This document shows, in pieces, positions 32,489 to 40,942 of a DNA stretch of 64,000 nt. The notes under the pieces are model-generated. The model did not search any database and was not told the origin of the DNA. It was given only the letters and a program-made list of their open reading frames with translations. A program made the position numbers and the translations under genes. This stretch comes from JBBRHQ01 sp963840235. GTDB lineage: Bacteria > Actinomycetota > Thermoleophilia > Solirubrobacterales > 70-9. Every line of letters begins with the position of its first letter. Position 1 is the first letter of the stretch. Location of the stretch: assembly GCA_963840235.1 (NCBI GenBank), contig CAWIYC010000008.1:62001-126000 (forward strand), written 5' to 3'.

Positions 32489-33946
32489 TTGGCCGCGGCC
32501 CCAGACGACATTGCCCGCTTCGACGTCGCCGTGGTGGGCGCCGGCGCCGCGGGCCTGTGGACGGCACTCTGCGCCGCCGAAGACGGCGGGTCCATCTGTC
32601 TGGTCTCGCGAAAGCCGCTGGCCGAGAGCGCCAGCTTCTGGGCCCAGGGCGGGCTGGCGGCGGTGCTGGAGCCGGGCGACAGCGCCGAGCAGCACGCGGC
32701 TGACACGATCGCCGCCGGCCGCGGCCTCTGCCGCCCCTCCGCGGTCGAGGTCCTGGTCACCGAGGCCGCGGACTTCGTGGCCGAGCTGCGCTCGCGCGGA
32801 GTCCGCTTCGACCTCGGCCGCAATGGAGAGCCGTCGCTCGGCCTGGAGGGCGGTCACACCCGTCGCCGCATCGTCCACGCCGGCGGCAGCGAGACCGGGC
32901 GCGAGCTGACCGCGAGGCTGGCGGAGATGGTCGCCGCCGAACCCCGGATCGAGGTCCGCGAGGAGACCTCGGCGGTGGCCTTGTGGGGCGACGGCCGGCG
33001 CTGCGCCGGCGTCCTCACCGACTCCGGTGACATCCTCGCGCCCGCCACGGTGATGGCGACCGGCGGCGCCGCGGCGCTGTGGAGCCGCACCACCAATCCC
33101 TGGGGGGCGATCGGGGCCGGGCCCGTTCTCGCCGGCGCCGCCGGAGCCGACCTCGCCGACCTCGAGTTCTGCCAGTTCCATCCCACCGCCCTGGCGATGC
33201 CGGGATCCCCGTACGACGGCCGTCTGATCACGGAGGCCGTCCGTGGCGAGGGTGCGACCCTGCTCGACGCCTCGGGCGAGCGCTTCACCGCCGAGCTCGA
33301 GCCCCGCGACGCGGTCACCGCCGACATCCTCGAGCGGATGCGGGCGGAGGGCTCCGATCACGTCGTCCTCGACCTGCGCGGGGTCGACCCGGGGCGATTC
33401 CCCAGTGTCTTCGCATCGCTGCGCGAGGCTGGGCTGGACCCCCTGCGGGAGCCCGTACCGGTGGCCCCGGCCGCGCACTACGTGATGGGCGGGATCGCCG
33501 TCGACCTTGACGGCCGCTCCTCGGTCGCCGGCCTCTACGCGGTGGGCGAGTGCTCCTGCACCGGCCTTCATGGCGCCAACCGGCTGGCATCGAACTCTCT
33601 CAGCGAGTGCTTCGTCTTCGGCAGACGGGCCGCCCTCGCCGCCCTCGGGGAGCCGACCCCGTCCGCGACCCCGGAGCCCCCCCGGTGGCGCTTCGACCCG
33701 CCCACCGAGGGGACCCGCGATGCCGTGTGGCGTCTTGCCGGACCCCTGCGCCGGCCGCAGGAGCTGACCGGGCTGCTCGACGACCCCTACCCGCTGGCCC
33801 GCGCGATCGCCGCCTGCGCCCTGGAGCGACAGGAGTCCCGCGGCGGCCACCGCCGCGCCGACTTCCCCGAGGTCGATCCTTCGCTCGACGGCACCCATTT
33901 CGTCCTCGGCGCCGGCGCCGGTATCCGCCGGGAGGTCTGGCGGTAG
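32489..33946 (+). CDS. nadB: L-aspartate oxidase
   Basis: A 485-aa flavoenzyme oxidising aspartate to iminoaspartate in NAD synthesis. The FAD-binding VAVVGAGAAGLWTALCAAE, SFWAQGGLAAVL, HTRRRIVHAGG, FCQFHPTAL, the active-site PAAHYVMGGI and CTGLHGANRLASNSLSE are present. The C-terminal helical domain is shorter than usual. The TTG start lies 11 residues before the flavin motif. nadA and nadC are not adjacent, so the pathway is split. Confidence 0.92.
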   Translation: MAAAPDDIARFDVAVVGAGAAGLWTALCAAEDGGSICLVSRKPLAESASFWAQGGLAAVLEPGDSAEQHAADTIAAGRGLCRPSAVEVLVTEAADFVAELRSRGVRFDLGRNGEPSLGLEGGHTRRRIVHAGGSETGRELTARLAEMVAAEPRIEVREETSAVALWGDGRRCAGVLTDSGDILAPATVMATGGAAALWSRTTNPWGAIGAGPVLAGAAGADLADLEFCQFHPTALAMPGSPYDGRLITEAVRGEGATLLDASGERFTAELEPRDAVTADILERMRAEGSDHVVLDLRGVDPGRFPSVFASLREAGLDPLREPVPVAPAAHYVMGGIAVDLDGRSSVAGLYAVGECSCTGLHGANRLASNSLSECFVFGRRAALAALGEPTPSATPEPPRWRFDPPTEGTRDAVWRLAGPLRRPQELTGLLDDPYPLARAIAACALERQESRGGHRRADFPEVDPSLDGTHFVLGAGAGIRREVWR

Positions 33947-33955
33947 CTTGACCAC

Positions 33956-35935
33956 GTGCTTCTCGGCGTAGACGTCGGCGGAACCTTCACGGACGCGGTC
34001 CTGATCGACGGGGAGCGCATCCACACGGCGAAGGTGCCGACCACGCCGGGGGACCAGTCGGCGGCGGTGATGGAATCGGTGTCCGAGGTGCTGCGGCGCG
34101 CCGGCGTGGGGGCCGAAGCGGTCGAGGTCTTCGCCCACGGGATGACCGTCGGCACCAACGCGCTGCTGGAGGAGCGGGGCGCGCGGACGGCGCTGGTGGC
34201 GACCGCGGGCTTCGGGGACCTGCTCGAGATCGGCCGGCAGAACCGCCCCGAGCTCTACCGGCTCTGCGCCCCGAAACCGCTGCCCCTGGTCGGGGCCGGA
34301 ATGCGCTTCGAAGCTTCGGGGCGGATCGGCCCCGAGGGGGAGCTGGAGCCGCTCACTGACGCCGAGATCGAGCGGGTGGCCGCCGAGGTGCGGGCATCGG
34401 AGCCGGAGTCGGTGGCAGTCTGCCTGCTGTTCTCCTACCTGGACGGTTCCCATGAGGAGCGCCTTGCAGCGCGCCTGCGGGAGGCCCTTCCGGGAACCCA
34501 CGTCTCGACCTCGAGCGGCGTCCTGCCGCGGTTCCGGGAGTACGAGCGATGCTCGACCACGGTTATCGATGCCTATCTCTCCCCCCTGCTCGACCGCTAC
34601 CTGGCGGCACTCGGGGACGCCGCCTCGGCCGCCGGGTTGCCGGCGCCGCTCGTGATGCAGTCTTCCGGCGGCGTCGCCGGCGCCGAGGAGGCCGCCCGGG
34701 CAGGAGCATGGAGCGTCCTCTCGGGCCCCGCCGGCGGCGCGGTCGGGGCCAGCCTGCTGGCGAGGGTCTCCGGGGACGGCAACGCCCTCGGCTTCGACAT
34801 GGGAGGGACCTCCTGCGACGTCTGCGTCGTCGACCAGGGCCAGGTCCGGCGCACCGACGCGCGGCGGATCGCCGGCAGGGTGATCCAGCTGCCGATGGTG
34901 GACGTCCACACGGTCGGCGCAGGCGGGGGCTCGGTCGGCTGGCGCGACCCCGGCGGCGCCCTGCGGGTGGGGCCACGCTCCGCCGGCGCCGAGCCCGGGC
35001 CGGCCTGCTACGGGCGGGGCGGCGCCCTGCCGACAGTGACCGACGCCAACCTCGCGCTCGGCTACCTGGCCCCGGACTCGCGGCTTGCCGGCGGCGTCGC
35101 CCTCGACATCGAGGCGGCGGAGGCGGCACTGGGGGAGCTCGGGACAGCGCTGGGCCTCTCCCCGCTGAAGACCGCCGAGGGGATCGTCCGGGTCGCCAAC
35201 CAGGAGATGGTGCGAGCGCTTAGGGTCGTCACCGTCGAGCGAGGGGTGGATCCGCGCGCCTACGCGTTGATGCCGTTCGGAGGAGCCGGGCCGATGCACG
35301 CGACGGCGATCGCCGAGGAGCTGGAGATCGTTCGCGTGCTCTGCCCGCGCGCCGGGGGCGTCCTCTCGGCCCTCGGGCTCTGCGCCTCCGATCGGCGAAG
35401 GGACACGGCGAAGACGGTGATGCTGCGGGGGGATGAGTTCACGGCTGAGCGGGTCGCGGCAGAGACCGCCGCCCTGGTCTCCTCCCAGCGCGGCGGTCTG
35501 GGCGGCGCCGAGCCCCGGGTTGCCTACGAGCTCCGCTACCGCGGTCAGGCCTTCGAGCTGTCGGTGCCGGGTCCGCCTCAACCCGACCCGGCCGAGCTGC
35601 GGGAGCGCTTCGAAGCTGCTCACGAGCAGCGCTACGGCTACCGCGACCCCGAGTCCGAGGTCGAGCTGGTCGACATCCGCCTGGCGATGGTCGAGCCGGG
35701 CCCAGAGCCGAGGCCGGTCGCGGCCGCCTCTCGGGCCGGGCTGGAGAGGACCACGAGGCGGACCCGCTTCGGCGGTGGGTGGGTCGAGGCGGAGGTGCTG
35801 CGCGGCGAGCCCCCTGCCGAGACCGCCGTCGAGGGGCCTGCGATCTTCGAGCTTCCCGAGACCACACTCGTCCTCCCACCGACCTGGGCCGCCACCGTCG
35901 ATCCGGCAGGGACAATCGTGGCCACCCGAAGATGA
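33956..35935 (+). CDS. hyuA: hydantoinase/5-oxoprolinase subunit A
   Basis: A 659-aa HyuA-type ATP-binding protein. LLGVDVGGTFTDAVLIDG at the N-terminus, VFAHGMTVGTNALLEERGA, GFDMGGTSCDVCVV and the C-terminal MPFGGAGPMHATAIAEEL are family motifs of the actin-like ATPase fold. With HyuB it hydrolyses cyclic amides (hydantoins, 5-oxoproline or similar) using ATP. It starts with GTG 9 bp after nadB and overlaps hyuB as ATGA. Confidence 0.9.
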   Translation: MLLGVDVGGTFTDAVLIDGERIHTAKVPTTPGDQSAAVMESVSEVLRRAGVGAEAVEVFAHGMTVGTNALLEERGARTALVATAGFGDLLEIGRQNRPELYRLCAPKPLPLVGAGMRFEASGRIGPEGELEPLTDAEIERVAAEVRASEPESVAVCLLFSYLDGSHEERLAARLREALPGTHVSTSSGVLPRFREYERCSTTVIDAYLSPLLDRYLAALGDAASAAGLPAPLVMQSSGGVAGAEEAARAGAWSVLSGPAGGAVGASLLARVSGDGNALGFDMGGTSCDVCVVDQGQVRRTDARRIAGRVIQLPMVDVHTVGAGGGSVGWRDPGGALRVGPRSAGAEPGPACYGRGGALPTVTDANLALGYLAPDSRLAGGVALDIEAAEAALGELGTALGLSPLKTAEGIVRVANQEMVRALRVVTVERGVDPRAYALMPFGGAGPMHATAIAEELEIVRVLCPRAGGVLSALGLCASDRRRDTAKTVMLRGDEFTAERVAAETAALVSSQRGGLGGAEPRVAYELRYRGQAFELSVPGPPQPDPAELRERFEAAHEQRYGYRDPESEVELVDIRLAMVEPGPEPRPVAAASRAGLERTTRRTRFGGGWVEAEVLRGEPPAETAVEGPAIFELPETTLVLPPTWAATVDPAGTIVATRR

Positions 35936-37473
35936 GCCTCGATCCGATCTCCCTCCAGGTCCTGATCGGCTCGCTCCACGCGGCCTGCGAGGAGATGGGC
36001 GCGGTCCTGATCAGAGCCTCCCACTCGGCCAACATCAAGGAGCGCCACGACTGCTCGACGGCGCTCTTTGACGCCGCCGGCGAGATGGTGATGCAGGCGG
36101 AGCACATCCCGGTGCACCTGGGGTCGATGCCCGAAGCGGTGGCGGCGGTGGTCGGGCTCGACCTCCGCCCCGGGGAGTCATGGATCCTCAACGACCCCTA
36201 CCGAGGCGGCACCCACCTCCCGGACATCACGCTGATCGCGCCGGTTTTCATGGAGGACCGGCTGATCGGGTTCGCGGCCGCCAGGGCCCATCACGCCGAC
36301 GTCGGCGGCCCCACCGCCGGGGGCATGCCGGCCGCCTCGACCACCCTGTCCGAGGAAGGGGTCGTCATCCCCCCGACCCCGGCCGACGACGGCACGCTGA
36401 GGGACCTCGCCTCGCAGATGCGAAACCCGGGGCAGAGGCTGGCCGACCTGCGGGCCCAGCGCGCCGCCAATCGGGTCGGCGAGATCCGGCTCGGGGATCT
36501 GGCAGGACGGCTCGGCCCAGAGGCCCTCGAACTCGGGATGACCGAGATCCTCGCCTACTCGGAGCGTCGCACCCGGGCCGCCCTGACCGGGCTGCCCGAC
36601 GGCACCTACGAGGCCGCCGACGTGCTCGAGGACGACGTCCGCGGCGAACCCCGGGACATCTCCCTGCAGCTGGCGGCGACCGTCTCCGGCGATCGGCTTC
36701 GACTCGACTTCGCCGGCACCGACCCGCAGGTGGCGGGGAACCTCAACTGCCCGCTGCCGGTGACGAGGTCGGCTGCGCTGTTCGCGGTCCGCGTCCTCAC
36801 CGATCCCGACGCGCCCCCCTCGGCCGGCGCCTACCGCCCTGTCGAGATCAGCGCCCCCGAGGGGTGCTTGCTCAACGCGCAGGCGCCGGCCGCAGTCGCC
36901 GCCGGCAACGTCGAGACCTCGAGCCGGGTCGCCGACCTGGTGCTGGCGGCGCTGGGACAGGCGCGGAGCGGCCCCGCGCAGGGACAGGGGACGATGAACA
37001 ACCTCACCCTCTCCTCCGAGGGCTTCACCTACTACGAGACGATCGGCGGCGGCCAGGGTGGCTGCCCCGACGCCGACGGGCCGAGCGCCATCCACGTCGC
37101 CATGTCGAACACGCTCAACACCCCGGTCGAGGCGCTCGAGTCGGAGTTCCCGCTGAGGATCCTCGAGTTGGGGCTGCGGCGGGGAAGCGGCGGCAGCGCC
37201 GGACACCCGGGGGGCGAGGGGATCGTGCGCGAGATCGAGGCGCTGGCACCGATGCGCTTCACGCTGATCACCGAGCGGCGGCGCCACCCTCCTCGGGGGC
37301 GCGACGGAGGAGCGGACGGCAGCCCCGGGCGCAACCTCCTCAACGGCAGGGAGCTTCCCTCCAAGTGTGAGGGCGAGATGGCCCCCGGTGACAGGCTTCG
37401 GATTGAAACGCCCGGCGGCGGCGGATACGGAAGCAAAGGCACTGGACGCCGGGCGTCCGAGGCTGGAAACTAA
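35932..37473 (+). CDS. hyuB: hydantoinase/5-oxoprolinase subunit B
   Basis: A 513-aa HyuB: DPISLQVLIGSLHAACEEMG begins it, followed by RASHSANIKERHDCSTALFD, HIPVHLGSMPEAV, DPYRGGTHLPDITLIAPVF and the C-terminal Gly-rich TPGGGGYG. It is the partner subunit of HyuA and the ATG overlaps the hyuA stop. No transporter or hydantoin-racemase gene flanks the pair, so the substrate is undetermined. Confidence 0.92.
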   Translation: MSLDPISLQVLIGSLHAACEEMGAVLIRASHSANIKERHDCSTALFDAAGEMVMQAEHIPVHLGSMPEAVAAVVGLDLRPGESWILNDPYRGGTHLPDITLIAPVFMEDRLIGFAAARAHHADVGGPTAGGMPAASTTLSEEGVVIPPTPADDGTLRDLASQMRNPGQRLADLRAQRAANRVGEIRLGDLAGRLGPEALELGMTEILAYSERRTRAALTGLPDGTYEAADVLEDDVRGEPRDISLQLAATVSGDRLRLDFAGTDPQVAGNLNCPLPVTRSAALFAVRVLTDPDAPPSAGAYRPVEISAPEGCLLNAQAPAAVAAGNVETSSRVADLVLAALGQARSGPAQGQGTMNNLTLSSEGFTYYETIGGGQGGCPDADGPSAIHVAMSNTLNTPVEALESEFPLRILELGLRRGSGGSAGHPGGEGIVREIEALAPMRFTLITERRRHPPRGRDGGADGSPGRNLLNGRELPSKCEGEMAPGDRLRIETPGGGGYGSKGTGRRASEAGN

Positions 37474-37496
37474 CGACCAGCGACAAGCACCTTCAC

Positions 37497-38291
37497 TTGG
37501 CCCAGCGCATCGAAACCAACGGCATCACCATCGCCTACGAGGACACCGGCGGGGCTGGGCCGGCCGTTGTCTTTGCCCACGGTCTCGGAGGCTCGGCGAA
37601 CGCCTGGCTGGCCCAACTCGAGGGCTGCCGCGAGCGAGGGTGGCGCGGGGTCGCCTACGACCACCGCGGCGCCGGGCGCTCGGAGAAGCCGCCGGGCCCC
37701 TACTCGGTCGGGACCTGGGTGGAGGATTTGGTCGGCGTCCTCGACGCGCTCGAGATCGAGCACGCCGCCCTGGTCGGCCACTCGGTCGGGTGCATGGTCT
37801 CGGAGCGGGCCGCGCTCGAGCTCGGGTCGCGGATCGGGGCGCTCGCCGTCTGCGGCGGCGCACTCGCCTGGCGTCCCGAGGCCGCCCCGGTGTTCGAGGA
37901 GCGTGTTCGCCAGGCGCGCGCCGGGCGAATGGACGAGATCGCCGAGGTCGTGGCAACGACCGGGCTCTCGGAGCGCTGCCGCGCCGAGGACCCGCGCCTG
38001 CTGGGCCTGATGCGCGAGTTGATCGTCTCAAACGACCCCCAGGCCTACGCCGAGTGCTCGGCCGCGACCGCGGTGGCGACGATGGAGAATCCTGGGCAGG
38101 TGGCGTGCCCGGTGCTGGCCTTCTGCGGCTCCGAGGACCCGGTGACCCCGCCGGCGGCGGCGGCGGCGATCGCAGGCGCGGTCGGCAACGGCCGCACGGC
38201 GGTGGTCGATGGCGCGGCGCACTGGTGTCAGATCGAGGACCCGGAGGCTACGAACAGGGTCCTCTTCGGGTTCCTCGAAGCCATTGGCTGA
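37497..38291 (+). CDS. alpha/beta hydrolase
   Basis: A 264-aa soluble hydrolase. VVFAHGLGGSANAWLAQLEG carries the oxyanion HG motif, YDHRGAGRSEKP follows, and the nucleophile elbow is LVGHSVGCMVS. A late Asp (CGSEDPVTPP) and His (GAAHWCQIEDP) complete the triad. The pattern resembles 3-oxoadipate enol-lactonases and related esterases, but substrate cannot be told. TTG start; 23 bp after hyuB, so it may act on its product. Confidence 0.85.
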   Translation: MAQRIETNGITIAYEDTGGAGPAVVFAHGLGGSANAWLAQLEGCRERGWRGVAYDHRGAGRSEKPPGPYSVGTWVEDLVGVLDALEIEHAALVGHSVGCMVSERAALELGSRIGALAVCGGALAWRPEAAPVFEERVRQARAGRMDEIAEVVATTGLSERCRAEDPRLLGLMRELIVSNDPQAYAECSAATAVATMENPGQVACPVLAFCGSEDPVTPPAAAAAIAGAVGNGRTAVVDGAAHWCQIEDPEATNRVLFGFLEAIG

Positions 38292-38370
38292 GCAGCCAAT
38301 TTCCCGCGCTGAAGCGGTTCCGGGTACTTACAGCTAAGTCTTAGCCGACTTTGTAACAGGCTTCACTTAC

Positions 38371-38399
38371 TTGGAAATCGGCTGACTCTCCTCTACAAT
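38371..38399 (+). promoter_or_regulatory. sigma-70-type promoter for the DUF1802 operon
   Basis: TTGGAA at 38371-38376 and TACAAT at 38394-38399 with a 17-bp spacer, in a locally AT-rich 100 bp between the hydrolase gene and the DUF1802 gene. This is among the best promoter matches in the window. Confidence 0.65.
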
Positions 38400-38487
38400 C
38401 CCGCGCCCCGAGGGTGGTTCCAGCGGCCCGTGAGGCTCTCCATCGCCCTCCAAGCCCGTACACCGACCTAACAGGTAAAAACAGCCA

Positions 38488-39117
38488 ATGCCGATCGCAT
38501 TCAAGGAATGGGCCGTCACGGTGCGTGCGCTCGCCGAGGGCGAGCAGCTGGTCACGCTCCGCAAGGGCGGCATCCGCGAGGAGAACAAGCACTTCGAGCT
38601 CGAGCACGAGCGCTTCTTCCTCTACCCCACCTTCGACCACCAGCGGAACGACCTCGTCCGCGAGTCCCACCACCCCGAGCTGCGACGCGCGCTCGAGGAG
38701 GGCGTGTGGCCCGACGAGGAGCCGCCCCCGAGGGCCCTGATCCAGGACGGCGGCATCGCCCAGCCGGACCGGGTGCGGATCCGCGCCTGGGCCGAGGTCA
38801 CGGCCCACTTCACGGTCACCGAGCGCCGGGTCGTCGACGGGCTCTCGCCCTTCTACATCTGGACCCCCGACTACGCCGAGAAGCGCCTCAACTGGAAGCG
38901 CCGCCACCCGCTGCACGTGCTGCTTCTGCGGGTCCACCGGATTCCACGGCCGGTCACGGTCCGCGTCCGCGATGAGTATCACGGCTGCCGCTCTTGGGTT
39001 GAGATCGATCGCGACCTGCCCTTCGAGGGCACCCCGGTGATGGCCGACGAGGAGTTCGATCGCGCCCGTGAGGAGATCGAGTCCCTCTGCGCCGACGCTG
39101 AGCCGGCGCTCGCCTGA
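38488..39117 (+). CDS. DUF1802 family protein
   Basis: A 209-aa protein. FKEWAVTVRALAEGEQLVTL, LRKGGIREENKHFELEHERF and LYPTFDHQRNDLV match the DUF1802 family, which has no known biochemical role. It is preceded by a good promoter and followed, with no gap, by the DUF1152 gene. Start is the ATG at 38488; no strong ribosome site is seen. Confidence 0.82.
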   Translation: MPIAFKEWAVTVRALAEGEQLVTLRKGGIREENKHFELEHERFFLYPTFDHQRNDLVRESHHPELRRALEEGVWPDEEPPPRALIQDGGIAQPDRVRIRAWAEVTAHFTVTERRVVDGLSPFYIWTPDYAEKRLNWKRRHPLHVLLLRVHRIPRPVTVRVRDEYHGCRSWVEIDRDLPFEGTPVMADEEFDRAREEIESLCADAEPALA

Positions 39118-40081
39118 CCGGCTGAGCTCCCAGCTCTCCCTCGAGCAGCTCCTCTCCGGCGCCTCCAGGGCGCTGGTCCTCGGCATGGGAGGAGGCGGTG
39201 ACGTCGTCGGCGCACTGGCCACGGCACGCCTCTGCCAAGATTTCGGGGCAGAGTTCGTGCTCGGCGGAGTCGCTTGGGAGCGCTGGCCGGTCGATCCCCA
39301 TCCCGGACCCCGCCGGCTCACCGAGATCCTCGGCGGGCGGCCGCTTAGCGCTGCGACCGTACTCGCCGGCGCCCGCACCACGACTCCGCGCGGGGCCCGC
39401 TTCGCCGAGTCGGGGATGGCCGAGTTCCTCGGCTCGGAGACGGTGCTGGTCGACATCGGCGGCGGCCCGGTGAACACGGCGGCCGGCCTCCGCGACGCTG
39501 CCGCGGCGCTGGACTGCGACCTGATCGCCCTTGTTGACGTCGGCGGAGACGTCCTCGCCCACGGACACGAACCGGGGCTTGCCAGCCCCCTCTGCGACGC
39601 GGTCATGCTCGCCGCCGGGATCGAGCTGGCAGCCGAGATGCCCGTCCTCTGCGGTGTTCACGGGCCGGGTTGCGACGGCGAGCTGAGCCCGGCCGAGGTG
39701 CTCGACCTGATCGCCGCCCTCGGCCGCGGCGGGGCGCTGCTCGGGAGCTGGGGCCTGACCCCGACCATCTGCGAGCAGATCGAGGCTGCATGCCGCATCG
39801 TCCCCACCGAGGCCAGCGCGATCGGCGTCCGCTGCGCCCGCGGTGAGAGCGGCCGGGTCGGGATCCGCGGCGGGCGCACCTCGGTGGAGCTGACTCCGGC
39901 CGGTGCGCTCACCTACTACTTCGACCCCGTCGCGGCCGCCGCCGCCGGCCAGGTGCCGCTGGCGGTCGCCGTGCGCGACGCCGGCAGCCTCTTCGGGGCG
40001 CGCGACGCCCTCGCCGCCCTCGGCATCCGCACCGAGCTCGACCTCGAGGAGGCCCGAGCCCGCGGTGAGCTGCCGCCCTAA
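39068..40081 (+). CDS. DUF1152 family protein
   Basis: Up to 337 aa. ALVLGMGGGGDVVGALATAR is a Rossmann-like Gly loop, and VLVDIGGGPVNTA, LIALVDVGGDVLAHGHEPGL and GVHGPGCDGELSP follow, typical of DUF1152. GTG 39068 is the longest canonical start but overlaps the DUF1802 gene by 50 bp and gives an unconserved Arg/Ser-rich N-terminus; CTG at 39122 (starting SSQLSLEQLLSG) would fit the neighbourhood better. Function unknown. Confidence 0.75.
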   Translation: MRRSSPSAPTLSRRSPDRLSSQLSLEQLLSGASRALVLGMGGGGDVVGALATARLCQDFGAEFVLGGVAWERWPVDPHPGPRRLTEILGGRPLSAATVLAGARTTTPRGARFAESGMAEFLGSETVLVDIGGGPVNTAAGLRDAAAALDCDLIALVDVGGDVLAHGHEPGLASPLCDAVMLAAGIELAAEMPVLCGVHGPGCDGELSPAEVLDLIAALGRGGALLGSWGLTPTICEQIEAACRIVPTEASAIGVRCARGESGRVGIRGGRTSVELTPAGALTYYFDPVAAAAAGQVPLAVAVRDAGSLFGARDALAALGIRTELDLEEARARGELPP

Positions 40082-40094
40082 TAGCCTCTCCACC

Positions 40095-40850
40095 GTGCCC
40101 TGGGTCGAAACAGAGTCGCTCAGCTTCACGGCCCGCCACGACAGCGGCGATGCGGCCTACGCAGAGCGCACGCTCGACCGGCTCGAGGACCTCCGACTCC
40201 GCCTCGAGGACCGCTTCTCCAACGTCCCCGGGGAGATCACGGTCGTCGTCCACACCAACCCGGCCTGGCTCTCGATGGCCCACCCCTTCCTCCCGGCCGC
40301 CCGCTGGTCGGCGGCGCCGGCGGGCCGGCGCTACCTCGCCGGCTGGCCGATGGCGACCGAGCTGCACGTCCTCAACGACCCCTTCATCGAGCGCCGGGCC
40401 GCCGGGGAGGACTCGCGCGAGGCGCTGCGGGGGACGGCCGAACGCCTCTACGCCCAGCTTGTCGTCGCCGCCAACAACACAGCCCTGCCGCCATCGTGGA
40501 CCCCGAGGCGCTTTCTGCGCTACCTGCGCTGGGCCTGGCTGGTCGAGGGCGGCGCCCAGTACTTCGCCCGCCAGGTCGGCCTCTACCGGGCGGCCGTGAT
40601 CCGCCGCCTTCGGGAGGGATCGCGGCCCTCGTTCCCCCCCTCGCGGCGCGACGCAGTCATCCTCGGCGGGACGATCTTCGACATGCTCGAGGAGGAGCGC
40701 GGGGGCGGGGCCTGCGAGTTGCTCGTCGCGCGCCTCCATCGCGAGGGGCCCACCGCCAATCTCGAGGCCGCCTTCGACGCCCGCCTGCGCGAGATCGAGT
40801 CGGGCTGGCGAGACTACCTGCGGGAGATGGCGAGACCGACCAGCGCCTGA
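40095..40850 (+). CDS. peptidase-MA-like protein without HExxH
   Basis: A 251-aa protein resembling gluzincin (peptidase MA-like) domains: ITVVVHTNPAWLSMAHPFLP, then WLVEGGAQYFARQVGLYRAA with the glutamate-containing helix, and the typical end ARLREIESGWRDYLREM. Where the family has HExxH the sequence reads RLYAQLVVAANN, so the zinc site is lost and the protein is probably not a protease. GTG 40095 is the first start after the DUF1152 stop. Confidence 0.6.
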   Translation: MPWVETESLSFTARHDSGDAAYAERTLDRLEDLRLRLEDRFSNVPGEITVVVHTNPAWLSMAHPFLPAARWSAAPAGRRYLAGWPMATELHVLNDPFIERRAAGEDSREALRGTAERLYAQLVVAANNTALPPSWTPRRFLRYLRWAWLVEGGAQYFARQVGLYRAAVIRRLREGSRPSFPPSRRDAVILGGTIFDMLEEERGGGACELLVARLHREGPTANLEAAFDARLREIESGWRDYLREMARPTSA

Positions 40851-40871
40851 GCCGCCCAGGCGGGCGTCTGC

Positions 40872-40899
40872 CGTTACTATACTTTCTGAAGCAGTACCC
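40872..40899 (+). promoter_or_regulatory. conserved element upstream of the ThiF/cysO operon
   Basis: A 28-bp block containing a -10-like TATACT (40878-40883) and the inverted-repeat core CTTTCTGAAG (40882-40891). It matches the block at 51095-51122 before cysM at about 22 of 28 positions. No -35 match lies 17 bp upstream, which would fit activator-dependent or operator-overlapped transcription. Confidence 0.6.
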
Positions 40900-40942
40900 T
40901 TGACCTTCAATTCCGACCCGGATTTAGGAGATTGCGACGACG

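Noticed and set aside
31421..35623. A continuous 1400-codon minus-strand frame
   Set aside because: Only the last 334 codons (deacetylase) look like protein; the rest is antisense to nadB and hyuA, a typical artefact of very GC-rich DNA.
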